A stretch of 62,683 nucleotides of DNA, from assembly GCA_903884105.1 (NCBI GenBank), contig CAISDJ010000030.1, positions 1 to 62,683 on the forward strand. The letters run 5' to 3'. The DNA comes from an uncultured Pseudomonadota bacterium. Its GTDB lineage: Bacteria > Pseudomonadota > Gammaproteobacteria > Steroidobacterales > Steroidobacteraceae. Both the position numbers and the translations under genes were made by a program. The notes beneath the pieces were generated by a model. It saw nothing but the letters and a program-made list of their open reading frames with translations, was not told the DNA's origin and searched no databases. Shown here in pieces: positions 1 through 8,317 of this stretch (position 1 is the stretch's first letter; the number at the start of each line of letters is the position of its first letter).

Positions 1-174
1 CCCGCCCTGCCCGCCCTGTCTATGAACGAGAGCGGCACTGACCTTTCTTACGGGGTCGGCGTGCAGTTCCGGCTCTTGAGTCTCAGCATCCGCGGCGAAT
101 ACGAAGTCTTCAAGATCAAAGAACTGGACGACGTGAACCTGTTTTCGATCGGGCTGACCTGGACGTTCCTCTAG
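1..174 (+). CDS. Outer-membrane beta-barrel protein, C-terminal fragment (5' end outside window)
   Basis: An open frame runs in from the left edge and stops at TAG 172-174, giving the last 57 residues of a protein. The residues alternate between polar and hydrophobic and end in a strand-like stretch finishing TWTFL, as in the last strands of OmpA-like or OmpX-like barrels. The domain N-terminal to this is not visible, so the family is a pattern judgement. The gene is convergent with engB. Confidence 0.55.
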   Translation, partial: PALPALSMNESGTDLSYGVGVQFRLLSLSIRGEYEVFKIKELDDVNLFSIGLTWTFL

Positions 175-349
175 CGGCGGCGCCCCGGCCACTCGCTCCT
201 TGGGTCGCACCAAGCAAAAACTTTGGACAGGGTGTCGGGAACTTCGGCGCGGCTGGCGAGGTCCCAGATTGTGAGCGCCTTTGCGGTGCTCTTTCCCGCG
301 ATTCTCCCTTTTTGCGGGCAATACTGCCCCGGTGCATCCCCATGCCGGG

Positions 350-970
350 CTAGGTCGCCCCGGTGGCCTCCTCGTGAGGTTGCCGGGGTTCTTTTAGTCG
401 CGCATCGAGCCAGGCCCGAGCTTCCTCGGTCCCCGCCTTGCTGACCGACGAAAAAAGCTGTGCTGTGGCGTATGAGGGGGCGTCGGCACGAACTTGCTTG
501 AGGGTGCGCAACCCTTCGTCGCGGCTCAACTTGTCGGCTTTGGTCACGATGAGATGAGCCGGGATCTGGCGGGCCTCAGCCCATTCCAGCATCTGCCAGT
601 CGAGATCGCGCAGCGGCCGACGCGCATCCATGATGACCATGATCCCGGTCAGCGACTGCCGCGACTCGAAATACCGCATCATCAACTCCCGCCAGTGCTC
701 CTGGATCCTGGCCGGAACCTTCGCAAATCCGTATCCCGGCAAGTCGACGAGTCGCTCACTGGGGCTGATTTCGAAGAAGTTGATTTGCTGCGTCAATCCT
801 GGCGTCTTGCTGATCCTGGCCAACCCCTTGCGGCCCATCAGAGTGTTGAGGGCGCTCGATTTACCGGAGTTCGACCGGCCGACGAGAGCCACTTCCGCAC
901 CGATATCGCTGGGGAACTGCCCGGGTTGCCAGGCGCCCAGCATGAATTTAACGTTTGGATACTGGGACAT
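350..970 (-). CDS. engB: Ribosome biogenesis GTP-binding protein EngB (YihA/YsxC)
   Basis: A 206-residue Era-like GTPase, the usual length for EngB, which acts in large ribosomal subunit assembly. The G motifs are visible: P-loop GRSNSGKS at residues 31-38, G3 DLPGYG, G4 TKADK and G5 SSVSK. The ATG at 970 has AGGAA six bases upstream. An in-frame GTG at 991 would add seven residues but lacks a better site. The gene diverges from the cytochrome c4 gene, as in Pseudomonas and Xanthomonas, where engB, cytochrome c4 and dsbA lie together. Confidence 0.95.
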   Translation of the reverse strand: MSQYPNVKFMLGAWQPGQFPSDIGAEVALVGRSNSGKSSALNTLMGRKGLARISKTPGLTQQINFFEISPSERLVDLPGYGFAKVPARIQEHWRELMMRYFESRQSLTGIMVIMDARRPLRDLDWQMLEWAEARQIPAHLIVTKADKLSRDEGLRTLKQVRADAPSYATAQLFSSVSKAGTEEARAWLDARLKEPRQPHEEATGAT

Positions 971-1182
971 AAGAGTTCCTAAATGAACCACCGGGCGGCT
1001 AGCGTTTGCGCTCCTTAGTGTACAATTCCGTAGTCCTGCACCAGAGCCATCCGCCGCACCTTAAGGGTCCTGCGAGGCTGTCCGCGCCAGGTAGAAGCCG
1101 GGCTCCTGAGCCAGGCTTGCCCGGCAAGGAGCTTCAGGCTTGTTCGGGTCTGGCGGGACGAGTATCTAGGGGAGTTGTCACG

Positions 1183-1794
1183 ATGAAGTTCAAGTCGATA
1201 GCCGTTATTGCCAGCCTATGCATCGGTCAGGCCGTCTTCGCCCAGGGCGAAACCGGATCGGCAGAGGCGGGACAGGCAAAAGCGGCGACCTGTGTAGCCT
1301 GCCACGGTCTCGATGGCAATAGCGTCAACCCGGAATGGCCATCGATCGCCGGCCAACACTCCGAATACATCGTCAAGCAGCTTAAGGCATTCAAGTCCGG
1401 GAGCCGAGCCAACGTGCTGATGGCGCCCATGACCGCCGCGCTGTCGGATCAGGACATGCTGGACCTCGGTGCGTACTTTTCGGCACAGCGTGCGAAAGGT
1501 CTCGAGGCGGATGCAGGCAAGGTTGCCCTCGGCCAGAAGCTCTATCGCGGCGGTGATCAGAAAGCACAGTTGACCGCCTGCATCGCATGTCATGGCCCGG
1601 GGGGCAACGGCAATCCCGCTGCCTTGTATCCCGCTATCAAGGGTCAGCACGCAACCTACGTCGCCGCGCAACTGCGGGCCTATAAGCGAGGCGATCGTGC
1701 GACGGACCAGAACCAGATGATGAGAAACGTCGCGGCACTGCTTACCGACGGACAAATTGATGCGCTGGCGTCTTACGTTCAGGGTCTACGCTAA
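1183..1794 (+). CDS. Dihaem cytochrome c4
   Basis: A 203-residue precursor with a Sec signal peptide (residues 1-20, cleavage near AVFA|QG). Two class I cytochrome c domains carry CVACH (37-41) and CIACH in the second half, each with a downstream Met ligand candidate. This is the classic dihaem c4 layout and length. Family knowledge: it carries electrons in the periplasm to terminal oxidases. The start is the ATG at 1183, with AGGGGAG eight bases upstream; the longer frame back to 1006 is non-coding leader. The dsbA start lies 13 bases after the stop, so the two genes are probably co-transcribed. Confidence 0.93.
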   Translation: MKFKSIAVIASLCIGQAVFAQGETGSAEAGQAKAATCVACHGLDGNSVNPEWPSIAGQHSEYIVKQLKAFKSGSRANVLMAPMTAALSDQDMLDLGAYFSAQRAKGLEADAGKVALGQKLYRGGDQKAQLTACIACHGPGGNGNPAALYPAIKGQHATYVAAQLRAYKRGDRATDQNQMMRNVAALLTDGQIDALASYVQGLR

Positions 1795-1807
1795 GAGGAT
1801 GACTTCC

Positions 1808-2683
1808 ATGAAGACAAACATGAAGCCGCTCATTGCTACCTTGGCTGCCAGCTGGCTGGTGATTGTCTCTGCTTGCTCTCCTGACAAGCCCGTTGAGCCA
1901 GCGGCGCCGCCCGCACCTGCCTCCGAAGCCCCCGCGGTTTCTGCGCCCGTCGCTGACTCTCCCCCTCAAGCCTCCGTAGCGGAACCCGGCCAGGTTTCGA
2001 CGGCGGGCGAGATCAGCGAGATCGAAGACCAGCAGGAGACTGTTGACGAGTCGCCCGTTTCGTCAGGCTCTCTCAGATTGCGCGACTTTTCTCCGGTTGC
2101 CTCTGCTCAGGCGCAGGCGTCCCGATTCCAGCAAGGGGTGAATTACAAGCCGCTGGTCCCGGCTCAGCCGACTAGCGTCTCCCCCGGCCAGGTCGAAGCT
2201 GTGGAAATCTTCTGGTATGGTTGCCCTCACTGCTTCGCGCTGGACCCTTCGGTCGAGAGCTGGCGCAAGTCGGGCAAGGCTCCCTACGTGCAGTTCGTGC
2301 GCGTTCCCGCGATGTGGAACGACATGCTCAAGACCCATGCTCGTCTGTTCTATACGGTGGAAGCCCTCGGCAAGCTTGAGGAGCTCCATCCGGTGATCTT
2401 CCGCGAGATCAACGTCAACAGGAACTTGCTCGACACCACCGACAAGATCGTCGCGTTTCTCGGCCAGCACGGCGTTACAGCCGATGCCTACAAGAAGGCT
2501 GCGAATTCATTCGCAGTCGAGGCCAAGCTGAAGCGCGCTGAAGAGCTCAACCGACGGTATCGCGTGCAGGGTGTTCCGATGGTTGTCGTCAATGGCAAGT
2601 ACACTGCTGACGTTGGCTCAGCCGGTGGCAACCAGCAGCTGCTCCAGCTCATCGACGAACTCGCTTCCCGCGAACGCGGCTGA
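1808..2683 (+). CDS. dsbA: DsbA-type thiol:disulfide interchange protein, predicted lipoprotein
   Basis: A 291-residue precursor. A short hydrophobic segment ends in the lipobox-like VSAC (Cys23), so it is predicted to be lipid-anchored on the periplasmic side. A Pro/Ala/Ser-rich linker of about 90 residues follows, then a thioredoxin-like DsbA domain with CPHC at 139-142 and the cis-Pro loop GVPMVVV. It oxidises cysteine pairs in exported proteins. Start: ATG 1808 has AAGAGG nine bases upstream; ATG 1799 abuts that site and is less likely. It sits directly after cytochrome c4, a conserved pairing in which DsbA may support cytochrome maturation (inference). Confidence 0.9.
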   Translation: MKTNMKPLIATLAASWLVIVSACSPDKPVEPAAPPAPASEAPAVSAPVADSPPQASVAEPGQVSTAGEISEIEDQQETVDESPVSSGSLRLRDFSPVASAQAQASRFQQGVNYKPLVPAQPTSVSPGQVEAVEIFWYGCPHCFALDPSVESWRKSGKAPYVQFVRVPAMWNDMLKTHARLFYTVEALGKLEELHPVIFREINVNRNLLDTTDKIVAFLGQHGVTADAYKKAANSFAVEAKLKRAEELNRRYRVQGVPMVVVNGKYTADVGSAGGNQQLLQLIDELASRERG

Positions 2684-2696
2684 GAGACGTCTCGCC

Positions 2697-2743
2697 CCGG
2701 CAGCCCGTTATCCAGACGGGCTGCCGGCGGCCTGAATCAGGCC
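2697..2743. terminator. Strong stem-loop after dsbA, terminator-like without a T tract
   Basis: A perfect 11-bp inverted repeat, CCGGCAGCCCG at 2697-2707 and its complement at 2717-2727 with a 9-base loop, starts 14 bases after the dsbA stop. A second palindrome, GGCCTGA/TCAGGCC at 2729-2743, follows at once. No run of T follows either, so intrinsic termination is uncertain; the hairpins may instead protect the mRNA 3' end. Confidence 0.45.
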
Positions 2744-2824
2744 ACCACCACCCGACGGTCTGCAATCCCTGACCCCTGAGCCGCATTCCCCCGCGGCGTT
2801 CCACTTTCGAAGCGAAGCAAGCAC

Positions 2825-3652
2825 ATGGCGCACCCCACGACAAACATGGCTCTGTTCTGCGATTTCGAGAACGTTGCCCTTGGCGTTCGTGACGCCAAGT
2901 ACGCCAAGTTTGACATCAACCGGGTACTCGAGCGGCTGCTGCTCAAGGGAAGCATTGTCGTCAAGAAGGCCTATTGCGACTGGGAGCGCTACAAGGAGTT
3001 CAAGGCGCCGATGCACGAGGCCTCGTTCGAGATGATCGAAATCCCGCACCTGCGCATATCTGGGAAGAACTCTGCGGACATCCGCCTGGTCGTGGATGCC
3101 CTCGATCTTTGCTACACCAAGGCCCACGTCGACACGTTCGTCATCATCAGTGGCGACTCGGATTTTTCTCCACTCGTCAGCAAGCTGCGCGAGAACAACA
3201 AGGCAGTGATCGGACTTGGCGTAAAGAGCTCGACTTCAGACCTGCTGATCGCCAACTGCGATGAGTTCATTTTCTACGACGACCTGGTCAGGCAGGATGA
3301 AACCAAGCAGCGGTCGCGTCGCAAGCAGTCGGCCCGCAAGCCCGCAACCGAAGCCCAGAAGGATGCACCCAAGGGTGACGAGGAGCGCAAGCTGCAGGCC
3401 TTTGACCTGGTCCTCGACACGATCGAGGCTTTGGCCGAGGAGAGAGACCAGGACGAAAAGATCTGGGGCTCCATGGTCAAGCAGGCCCTGAAGCGGCGCA
3501 ATCCTGGCTTCAATGAAAGCTATTACGGGTTCCGTACGTTCAGCGAACTGCTGGAGGAGGCACAGAAACGCCAGCTCCTCACGCTGGAAGCCGACCAGAA
3601 ATCAGGCGGCTACATCGTACGTGGGCACACACGTTCCGATGACCAGCCCTGA
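2825..3652 (+). CDS. NYN-domain (LabA/DUF88) protein with C-terminal OST-HTH/LOTUS domain
   Basis: A 275-residue cytosolic protein. Residues ~8-155 form a NYN (PIN-like) domain with the acidic set of that family: CDFEN near the N terminus, SADIRLVVD in the middle and SGDSDFSPL after the core. A charged linker (~155-185) leads to a LOTUS/OST-HTH-like module (~190-270, with GFRTFSELLEEAQ). Family knowledge: NYN domains are predicted metal-dependent RNases and LOTUS modules bind RNA. Targets are unknown. The ATG at 2825 opens the frame, and a second ATG (MALFCDF) lies 21 bases downstream. It is monocistronic by spacing. Confidence 0.85.
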   Translation: MAHPTTNMALFCDFENVALGVRDAKYAKFDINRVLERLLLKGSIVVKKAYCDWERYKEFKAPMHEASFEMIEIPHLRISGKNSADIRLVVDALDLCYTKAHVDTFVIISGDSDFSPLVSKLRENNKAVIGLGVKSSTSDLLIANCDEFIFYDDLVRQDETKQRSRRKQSARKPATEAQKDAPKGDEERKLQAFDLVLDTIEALAEERDQDEKIWGSMVKQALKRRNPGFNESYYGFRTFSELLEEAQKRQLLTLEADQKSGGYIVRGHTRSDDQP

Positions 3653-3656
3653 CACT

Positions 3657-4130
3657 CTATAGCAGCATCTTGCGGGTACTCGCTCGCCCCCGGGTCTCGT
3701 TGCGGCCCGACAGGTAGACCACCTCCATTCTGCGTACTCCCTTGAGGCGACGACTGCAGCGGCGCAACTCGCGTAACAACCTGAACAGCAGATGTTCCCC
3801 GGAACGCGGCCCGTCGGTGGCGAACTCCTCTGCAATGCCGAGATGCAGCACCGAAATATTCTCGAGATCGGAGCGCAAGTAGACGACTATTCCCAACGGC
3901 CTGCCTGAGGCCTGGTCTATTGCGAACAGGGACTGTGCTTCCGTTTTCCCGCTAACCCGCACTCGCAGCCTGCCCCGATCTTCAACAATCTCGGGTGGAC
4001 CAAACTTTTCGATTGCGTCGATTATTCCGTTGAGCACGCGCTTCTGGCTTGCGTTAAAGAAGACCAACGCTTCGAGATGGCTGCGCTGCACAGCCTCCAC
4101 GAAGGAAGTGAATCCGATCTTGGCAGTCAT
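3657..4130 (-). CDS. Conserved-looking hypothetical protein, possibly GNAT-like
   Basis: A 157-residue protein that I do not recognise firmly. It has no signal peptide or membrane segment. Near the middle is a beta-strand pattern (RPLGIVVYLRSD, then ENISVLHLGIA) followed by a helix rich in Arg and Leu and a final strand VVYLSGR. That order loosely recalls the acetyltransferase (GNAT) fold, but no clear acetyl-CoA loop can be seen. It converges on the NYN gene, with stops only a few bases apart. Confidence 0.6.
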   Translation of the reverse strand: MTAKIGFTSFVEAVQRSHLEALVFFNASQKRVLNGIIDAIEKFGPPEIVEDRGRLRVRVSGKTEAQSLFAIDQASGRPLGIVVYLRSDLENISVLHLGIAEEFATDGPRSGEHLLFRLLRELRRCSRRLKGVRRMEVVYLSGRNETRGRASTRKMLL

Positions 4131-4477
4131 TGGTGCCCGCGACGCGATTCCTGAACTGGCTCAGTCGCGGCATCATGGCCCCGCACCGGGGACCTGTCGA
4201 GAGCCTGGAACGCAAGGTTCACTCACGTCGTGAAGGCAGGTACCATTGTTGCAGTTTAGCCGTCGCAAATAGGTGCCTGTGTTCGGCGAAAACACTGGCA
4301 TTTGCGCAGTGCAACCCAACAAGCGTTGTTGGTGCGCCACGGATCCGACCTAGGACTCCAGGCTTGCGGCTGGCGCCTGCCTGCCTCGCCCCCTCGCCTT
4401 TCCCGCAGTTTTCGAGAATAGAAGGGCCGGTTTTCACCAGCCCTTGGTCTTCAGGCAAGCCAGGGATCCCCGCGTGA
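4131..4477. other. Intergenic region, 347 bases, between the unknown gene and the Ig-repeat lipoprotein gene
   Basis: No convincing gene. It contains the upstream region of the minus-strand gene ending at 3657, a small hairpin (GTGTT/AACAC near 4279-4295) and, at its right side, the terminator-like hairpin described separately. Short open frames here lack ribosome binding sites and look random. Confidence 0.5.
4422..4445 (-). terminator. Possible terminator of the Ig-repeat lipoprotein gene
   Basis: Read on the minus strand, AAGGGC (4445-4440) and GCCCTT (4427-4422) pair, with TGG/CCG extending the stem to nine pairs around a 6-base loop. CTATTCTC follows, a weak U-rich tail. It lies 33 bases after the stop of the gene ending at 4478. 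Confidence 0.4.
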
Positions 4478-6073
4478 TCAGGTAATTGTCTTGCTGGCGA
4501 CGTTTGAGAGGTCGCTCTCGACTCCGCCGGCCAACGCCTTGACCGCGAAGTACCACGTGGCAGGAGAGAGATTGCCTAGTACATAGGTCTGCAGACCGGC
4601 ATTGGTGATGTCTACCGATTGGGTCAGCGAGCCTGCATTCGTGCCGTAGTAGATGCGGTATCCGGAGAGGTTGGTCAACGCGCTGCCGTCAGTATTCTGG
4701 GTCGGAGCTGCCCAGGAGAGAGTGGCGCTGCCAGTTGCTACCTGCGTAACCGAAATCGCGAAGGTGGCAAGTGCGGTACTGGTCTTGCCATCACTCACGC
4801 TGATGGTCACGCCGGCGAATGCCCCGACATCGGATACGGCAGGCACACCGGACAGTTGGCCAGTGGACGCGTTGAACGCAGCCCAGGCGGGCTTGTTTGC
4901 AACGCTGAAAGTCAGGGCGTCTCCATCTGCATCGCTTGCGACGGGCGAGAAGACATAGGCTGAGCCCGCGGCAATGGATGTCGCGGGGCTTCCACTGATC
5001 GTTGGCGCTCGGTTGGCTACGCCCGTCACCGTCAGGGTAAAGGCCGGAAGGGAAGTTGTGACCGTACCATCACTTACGCTGATCACAATTCCGGAATGGA
5101 CCGACGCAATAGTCGGCGTTCCTGAAAGCCGTCCGGTGCTAGTACTGAAGCTGGCCCACACCGGCTTGTTCGCAATAGAAAACCCTAGCGTATTCCCATC
5201 AGCGTCGCTCGCCGTAGGTCGGAAAGCATAGGCACTGCCTGCTGCGACCGATGTGGATGGCATTCCGGAAATTACGGGAGCACGGTTGGCGACGGCCCTG
5301 ACCACAATACTGAACAGGGGCAAAGCGACCGATGTAGTCCCGTCACTGACGCTGATCCTGATGCTGGAGAACGTGCCAGCCGCGGTAGGAGTTCCTGCAA
5401 GCATGCCGGTGCTGGTACTGAAAGTGGCCCACGCGGGCTTACCCGTGATCGTAAACCTCAAAGCGTTGCCATCAGCGTCGCTGGCCGATGGCTGGAAGGC
5501 ATACGCCGTGGCTACGGTTGCGGTCGTGGATGGAACGCCCGAAATGATCGGCGTCGTGTTGGCAGTCGGTGGCAGTGCGGGCGTGGTAGCAGCGGTAACC
5601 TGAATCGAGAAAGCAGGCAGCGACGCAATCAGGACTCCGTCGGACACGCTGACAACCACATTGGAATAGGCACCGACGTTGCCAGCAGCAGGCTGTCCCG
5701 TGATCACTCCGGTTGCCGAATCGAAGATCGCCCAGGACGGCGCGTTTTGAATACTGAAGATCAGAACATCGCCGTCCGGATCGGATGCCTGAGGAGCGAA
5801 GCGATACCCTGACCCAGCCGCTACCGAGGTGGCCGGCACTCCAGAAAGCAAAGGGGCCCGGTTCTCGATTGTCGCGGCGACAGGAATATTCGCGGCTGTC
5901 GGCGCCACTCCTGTGGCTGCTGAAGTGTCTTCAAAGCAGCCGCTCAGCGCGACGCTGGTCAGCACTATCATCAAGGCAGCAGCAAGTCGCGACATCTTGC
6001 CAGCGTTCACGGTACAGGAATGTGGGCTCGCTTCAGGCTTGTAGCGCTCGAAACCCATTGCACGCAACCCCAT
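4478..6073 (-). CDS. Ig-like repeat surface lipoprotein (four He_PIG-type repeats plus fibronectin type III)
   Basis: A 531-residue predicted lipoprotein. After a long polar N-region, a hydrophobic segment ends in the lipobox LSGC (Cys45). Four ~95-residue repeats follow, each opening N(R/T)xPxISGxP and containing (A/S)SDxDGxxLxF, then W(A)xF, then a G(T/V/Q)P turn and a VSVSDG strand, as in putative Ig (He_PIG) domains. The last ~90 residues, with GYRIYYG and SPATWYFAVKA, form a fibronectin type III fold. These are extracellular binding or adhesion modules with no catalytic residues. Start: ATG 6073 has AGGAG seven bases upstream; ATG 5995 is an alternative that leaves a shorter signal. A c-di-GMP-I riboswitch lies in the leader. 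It is a paralogue of the gene at 6445-7923. Confidence 0.85.
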   Translation of the reverse strand: MGLRAMGFERYKPEASPHSCTVNAGKMSRLAAALMIVLTSVALSGCFEDTSAATGVAPTAANIPVAATIENRAPLLSGVPATSVAAGSGYRFAPQASDPDGDVLIFSIQNAPSWAIFDSATGVITGQPAAGNVGAYSNVVVSVSDGVLIASLPAFSIQVTAATTPALPPTANTTPIISGVPSTTATVATAYAFQPSASDADGNALRFTITGKPAWATFSTSTGMLAGTPTAAGTFSSIRISVSDGTTSVALPLFSIVVRAVANRAPVISGMPSTSVAAGSAYAFRPTASDADGNTLGFSIANKPVWASFSTSTGRLSGTPTIASVHSGIVISVSDGTVTTSLPAFTLTVTGVANRAPTISGSPATSIAAGSAYVFSPVASDADGDALTFSVANKPAWAAFNASTGQLSGVPAVSDVGAFAGVTISVSDGKTSTALATFAISVTQVATGSATLSWAAPTQNTDGSALTNLSGYRIYYGTNAGSLTQSVDITNAGLQTYVLGNLSPATWYFAVKALAGGVESDLSNVASKTIT

Positions 6074-6216
6074 TAGTACACTCCTGCGCCTTCGTCCGGT
6101 CATACCACTTGCCAACTGCGCTCGTATCCGAACGCTGCGATGCAGAGACACTCCAGAGGCTTATCGTGATAGACCACGATCTAATGGGTTATCGACTCGA
6201 CTGCATTCCTAACAGA

Positions 6217-6308
6217 TCGAACCGGCAACCCCGCTATCCTGGGCCCTAGAGCCGTTAGACCGGAGGCTTTGCGTCCCCGCATTTCTGCGGGTTTGCCAAA
6301 GCGACGGC
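6217..6308 (-). promoter_or_regulatory. Cyclic-di-GMP-I (GEMM-I) riboswitch
   Basis: Read on the minus strand, the leader holds the GEMM-I hallmarks in order. GGCAAACC (6297-6290) runs into a stem CCCGCA/TGCGGG capped by a GAAA tetraloop (6285-6282). GGGACGCAAAGCC follows (to 6265), then CCGG (6263-6260) pairs with CCAGG (6242-6238) to form the second helix, and the 3' strand is ATAGCGGGGTTGCC (6237-6224). The CTAA after CCGG fits the tetraloop-receptor position. The base matching the ligand-sensing G20 of the Vibrio Vc2 example is G, which favours c-di-GMP. The start codon at 6073 is ~145 bases downstream. A possible promoter lies just upstream (TTGCGC 6341-6336, 17-base spacer, TCTACT 6318-6313). 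Confidence 0.85.
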
Positions 6309-6312
6309 GCCA

Positions 6313-6341
6313 AGTAGACCGAAGCCTGCAGGCTCGCGCAA
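6313..6341 (-). promoter_or_regulatory. Candidate promoter for the riboswitch leader
   Basis: On the minus strand, TTGCGC (6341-6336) and TCTACT (6318-6313) are separated by 17 bases, a sigma-70-like arrangement ending just before the riboswitch. The -10 match is moderate, so this is only a plausible start region. Confidence 0.35.
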
Positions 6342-6444
6342 TTGTCGTAACTTGGAGACAGCAATCCACATGAACTTACTTCACATAAGATTGCCCGCCC
6401 GCTGTAGGACCTCGCCTCGAAAGCACCAAGGGTGAGCATCCCGT

Positions 6445-7923
6445 TCAATTAACTACCTTCGATGCCACATTCGATTGATCGCTTTCGACACCGTTGGCGA
6501 TCGCCTTGAGAGCGAAGTACCACGTGGCCGGGGACAGGTTACCCACGATGTAGGTCGACACGCTTGCGTTGCTGATGATGATTGTTTGCGTCATCGTGCT
6601 CGTACTGGTCCCGTAGTCGATTCTGTATCCGGACAAGTTCGTCAACGCTGATCCGTCTGTGTTTTGAGTCGGTAGATTCCATGAAAGCGTAGCGCTTCCC
6701 AAGGAAACCTGGACTACGGTGATTGCAAACGGTCCGAGCGTCGCACTTGCCACACCGTCGCTCACCGTGATGGCGATTCCCGTGAACGTCCCGACATTGC
6801 CTGCTGCCGGGGTGCCGCTCAGTTGGCCCGTTGCTACATTGAACACAGCCCAGCTCGGCTTGCTCGCGATGCTGAATGTCAGTGAATTGCCATCCGAATC
6901 GCTGGCTACTGGAGTAAATGCGTAGCTACCGCCGATGTTGATCGAAGTAGCCGGCGTTCCAGAGATGACTGGTGCACGATTGGCAGGCGCAGTAACCGTG
7001 ATTGCAAAGGCCGGCAGCGAGGCCGTGGCCACACCATCACTTACGCTGATCACGATCCCAGAGTGAACGGCCGCTGCCGATGGCGTTCCAGAGAGTCGTC
7101 CCGTCGTCGTGCTGAAGCTGGCCCATGCAGGCTTGTTGGCCACAGAGAATCCCAACGCGCTGCCATTTGCATCGCTTGCCGTTGGCTGAAACGAATACGC
7201 TGTACCCGCGCCGACGGTTGTAGCAGGAGTGCCGGAGATGACCGGCGCGACGTTCTGCTGGGCAGCCGCCGAAACGGCGATCGCAAACGGTATCAGCGAG
7301 GTCGTTGCTATACCGTCACTTGCGCTGATGGTTATTGATGAGTACGTCCCTGCCGCAGATGGAGTACCAGACAACAATCCGGTATTGCTGTTGAAAGTGG
7401 CCCAACTCGGTTGGTTCGAGACCCCGAAAGTGAGCGTGTTGCCTTCGCCATCACTCGCAGTGGGCTGAAAGGCGTAAGTAACGCCCACGGTCGCGGTGCC
7501 GCTCGGCACACCGACTATCGTTGGCGCCGTATTGGGCGAGCCCGTTGAACCGGCGCGAACAGTGATGCTGAACTCCGGGAGATAGACCATCGTTCTCTTG
7601 TCGGAGACGGCAATCAAGATTTTTCCGGATGTGCCTACATTGGCCGCGCCAGGCGTTCCGGTCAGGCGCCCCGTATAGCGATCAAAGTTCGCCCACTGGG
7701 GAAGTCCGAAGATCGAAAAGACGAGAGCTCTGCCTTCTGGATCAGACGCGGTCGGTGCAAAGCTGTAGAGCTGCCCCACTACTGCTTCAGCTGGTGGAGT
7801 CCCACTGATGGTCGGCGGACGATTCGTATAGCGGTAGGCCGCATTCGCTTCTGGTGCGAGTAGCAGAACCAGCGAGAGCAGAGTGAGTGCCCCCCGGACG
7901 GCGGTTTTGTGGAGGCTATTCAT
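6445..7923 (-). CDS. Ig-like repeat secreted protein (four He_PIG-type repeats plus fibronectin type III)
   Basis: A 492-residue paralogue of the gene at 4478-6073 with the same order: four ~95-residue Ig-like repeats (each with SDxDG or a close variant and the LSGTP-type turn) and a C-terminal fibronectin type III module with GYRIDYG and SPATWYFALKA. Instead of a lipobox it has an ordinary Sec signal peptide ending EANA|AY near residue 29, so it should be released or held non-covalently rather than lipid-anchored. Start: ATG 7923; a TTG at 7947 would give a longer form. Its ~400-base leader carries a second GEMM-like element. Function is probably adhesion or matrix binding (inference). Confidence 0.83.
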   Translation of the reverse strand: MNSLHKTAVRGALTLLSLVLLLAPEANAAYRYTNRPPTISGTPPAEAVVGQLYSFAPTASDPEGRALVFSIFGLPQWANFDRYTGRLTGTPGAANVGTSGKILIAVSDKRTMVYLPEFSITVRAGSTGSPNTAPTIVGVPSGTATVGVTYAFQPTASDGEGNTLTFGVSNQPSWATFNSNTGLLSGTPSAAGTYSSITISASDGIATTSLIPFAIAVSAAAQQNVAPVISGTPATTVGAGTAYSFQPTASDANGSALGFSVANKPAWASFSTTTGRLSGTPSAAAVHSGIVISVSDGVATASLPAFAITVTAPANRAPVISGTPATSINIGGSYAFTPVASDSDGNSLTFSIASKPSWAVFNVATGQLSGTPAAGNVGTFTGIAITVSDGVASATLGPFAITVVQVSLGSATLSWNLPTQNTDGSALTNLSGYRIDYGTSTSTMTQTIIISNASVSTYIVGNLSPATWYFALKAIANGVESDQSNVASKVVN

Positions 7924-8317
7924 AGTGTCATCTCGACTCAGATTCAACTCATAGGGCGCCCGCCATTAGATGCAACGTGTCCTTTCAAGCGACACTGTCC
8001 GTGTCGATCTGCACGGGGCGCGATTATGCTGAAGAGATTCGGCTCGACTGTGCGGAGAGTCACGTTTGTTTAAACTCTCGTAAAGATGTCTCTCACGGCC
8101 GACGCTGTCGTTTCGCCACGACGTCTCCAGGTGCAGACATTGATTCTCGCCATGGAGGCTGACTCAGGCGTATGCACGGATTTGCTGCCTGGTATGCATG
8201 CGACATTCCACTAACGCCATTGGAAAGTCGCCAACGAGAAGAGTGGGGAAATGGAGAGCGGCGCCCGAGATGGGCGGCGGCGGCTGTCTGCCGTCCACGT
8301 TCGTGGTGCTGGATCTG

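Noticed and set aside
1006-1182. Longer N-terminal extension of cytochrome c4, and a TACAAT -10 box at 1021
   Set aside because: The extension has no signal peptide and the real start is at 1183. The TACAAT lacks a -35 at proper spacing, so I did not call a promoter.
5625-7900. A tandem DNA repeat or CRISPR in the Ig-repeat genes
   Set aside because: The repetition is at protein level (~95 residues, diverged). There is no short identical repeat with unique spacers.
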